Shown here piece by piece: positions 4,470 through 5,592 of a DNA stretch of 5,592 nt (positions are counted from its first letter, which is position 1; every line of letters starts with the position of its first letter). A program made the position numbers and the translations under genes. Source of the DNA: Chloroflexota bacterium (GTDB lineage: Bacteria > Chloroflexota > Anaerolineae > B4-G1); NCBI GenBank assembly GCA_030596915.1, contig JAUVSX010000236.1, positions 1 to 5,592 on the forward strand. The letters are read 5' to 3'. Below the pieces are notes generated by a model, which was not told the origin of the DNA, searched no databases, and was given only the letters and a program-made list of their open reading frames with translations.

Positions 4470-5592
4470 ATGCCAACCCAACCGATGCGCTTGCTCGTCG
4501 TCGACAAGGACCAGGACGATCGAGAGCTGTTGTCCGCTCACTTTGGCCAACTGGGCTATGAGGTCAGCGTCGCGGAGAATGGGCGCCAGGCGCTGGACAT
4601 GGTTGCCCGCAAGATTGAGGAGGGCCAGGCACGGCCATATGATCTGGTGCTCCTGGATATCTCGAGGCTGGGAGAGGACAACTACAGGGCGCTGCAACAG
4701 CTCCGGGCTGACCCCTCCTTGGGCAACACCCCGGTGATCGTGACGGCCACGGCCGACGGTGTCGCTGATGCGATCAAGTGCATCGACGTGGGAGCGCAGG
4801 CGGCCGTTGTGCTGAGGGAGAAGGTCTCCAAGATTGAGCTTGATCTGGAGATCGGCCGGCAAATCCAGACAGATTTCCTGCCCAAGGAGATACCCCAGCC
4901 TCCTGGTTGGGAAATCGCGACGCACTTCGATCCTGCTCGCGAGGTAGCGGGCGACTTCTACGACGTGATCAGCCTTCCCCGCAAGATGGTGGGCCTCGTC
5001 GTTGGCGACGTGTGCGACAAGGGCGTGGGCCCTGCGCTCTTTATGTCGCTCAGCCGCAGCTTGATACGCGTCTTCTCCGAGGAGAACCGCATCTCTGGCC
5101 TCTCCGAGGAGTTCTTCGCCGACCTGCCGACCACCTTCAACGTCAGCGATGAGTTGCGGCAACTGCTCATCTCAACGGGAAACAGTGCCCTCCTCGCCAT
5201 CGAACTCACCAACGACTACATTGCCCACCACCATGGCGACATAACGATGTTCTTCACGGTCTTCTTCGGCGTCCTCGACCCGGCGACTGGCGTGCTGACC
5301 TACATCAACGGTGGACACGAGCCGGCATATGTGATTCGCTCGACCGGTGGGGTGAAGGACAGCCTCTTCCCAACCGGTCCCGCTGTGGGAATCGACACCG
5401 AGTTCGAATTCGGCGTCGGGCAGGTCACGCTCGATCCCGGCGACTTCATTCTCGCCTATTCCGATGGCGTGCCCGATGCTGTGAACCTGAAGGACGAAAG
5501 CTTCAGTATGGAGCGCCTCGTATCGTTGCTGGACCAGCCAGCGCCTTCGGCGGCAGCTCTGTTGGAGCGTATCCGGGTCAACGTGTGGGATC
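4470..5592 (+). CDS. Response-regulator receiver fused to PP2C/SpoIIE-type serine phosphatase (3' end cut)
   Basis: The first 374 codons are present; the gene runs off the window. AGGAG (4459-4463), six bases before the ATG, fixes the start. Residues 6-115 are a receiver domain with RLLVVD (D12), the likely phospho-acceptor D63 in YDLVLLD, and T92 in VIVTAT. The usual second acidic residue is K13, the lysine-proline motif after strand 5 is missing (AAVVLREK), and helix 5 appears absent. Residues 122-145 form the linker (DLEIGRQIQTDFLPKEIPQPPGW). The phosphatase domain follows: EVAGDFYD (D162), VVGDVCDKGVGPALFM (D180), LTYINGGHEP (276-285) and LAYSDGVPDA (D332) carry the metal-site and core motifs. 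The final DD-containing motif would lie past 5592. The family includes RsbU-like phosphatases that dephosphorylate anti-anti-sigma proteins on serine or threonine. The specific substrate is unknown, and no partner gene is visible here. Confidence 0.93.
   Translation, partial: MPTQPMRLLVVDKDQDDRELLSAHFGQLGYEVSVAENGRQALDMVARKIEEGQARPYDLVLLDISRLGEDNYRALQQLRADPSLGNTPVIVTATADGVADAIKCIDVGAQAAVVLREKVSKIELDLEIGRQIQTDFLPKEIPQPPGWEIATHFDPAREVAGDFYDVISLPRKMVGLVVGDVCDKGVGPALFMSLSRSLIRVFSEENRISGLSEEFFADLPTTFNVSDELRQLLISTGNSALLAIELTNDYIAHHHGDITMFFTVFFGVLDPATGVLTYINGGHEPAYVIRSTGGVKDSLFPTGPAVGIDTEFEFGVGQVTLDPGDFILAYSDGVPDAVNLKDESFSMERLVSLLDQPAPSAAALLERIRVNVWD

Noticed and set aside
4235..4561. A 108-codon + strand open frame overlapping the phosphatase start
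   Set aside because: It crosses the inverted-repeat element, the hairpin at 4301-4318 and the promoter, then overlaps the true start at 4470, which has a strong ribosome-binding site and recognisable receiver motifs.

Overview
The window is high-GC bacterial DNA with three real protein genes, all on the + strand, and two unusually repeat-rich intergenic stretches. Two things suggest a Chloroflexota-like bacterium. One is the style of the intergenic palindromes and the CGCATTGGGAGTGG tandem repeat. The other is the RsbU/SpoIIE-type phosphatase architecture. This placement is inference from recalled patterns, not a database result.

Layout. Positions 1-472 hold no convincing gene. They carry two GC-rich hairpins, a short tandem array, an extended -10 promoter (TGCTATAAT, -10 hexamer at 354-359) and a leader of about 105 nt. 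Positions 473-1690 encode a 405-residue coiled-coil protein of unknown function. Nine bases later, 1700-3601 (GTG start) encodes a full-length SelB, the elongation factor that delivers selenocysteinyl-tRNA to recoded UGA codons. Spacing, and a ribosome-binding site that begins at the last base of the upstream stop codon, make these two genes a probable operon driven by the promoter near 350. No selA, selD or intact selC (tRNA-Sec) is in the window. A tRNA-like T-arm preceded by a hairpin lies just after selB, but it does not fold into a complete tRNA.

Positions 3602-4469 (868 bases) are non-coding and packed with palindromes: a GC hairpin after selB, a pair of adjacent hairpins at 3790-3837, a perfect 15-bp C/G-rich hairpin at 4000-4034, a hairpin at 4165-4180, a 97-bp element with 17-bp terminal inverted repeats at 4202-4298, and another hairpin at 4301-4318. 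A probable promoter at 4343-4371 follows.

Positions 4470-5592 encode a protein cut off by the window end. It has an N-terminal response-regulator receiver domain with several altered conserved positions, joined almost directly to a PP2C/SpoIIE-type serine phosphatase domain. It is probably an output module of a partner-switching or stress-signalling pathway. Its promoter and the long repeat-filled gap suggest it is transcribed separately from selB.

I see no clear new multi-gene system. The items most worth a second look are the coiled-coil/SelB pair, the degenerate receiver-phosphatase fusion, and the clustered palindromes, three of which share an ATSAAT-like centre on different stems.
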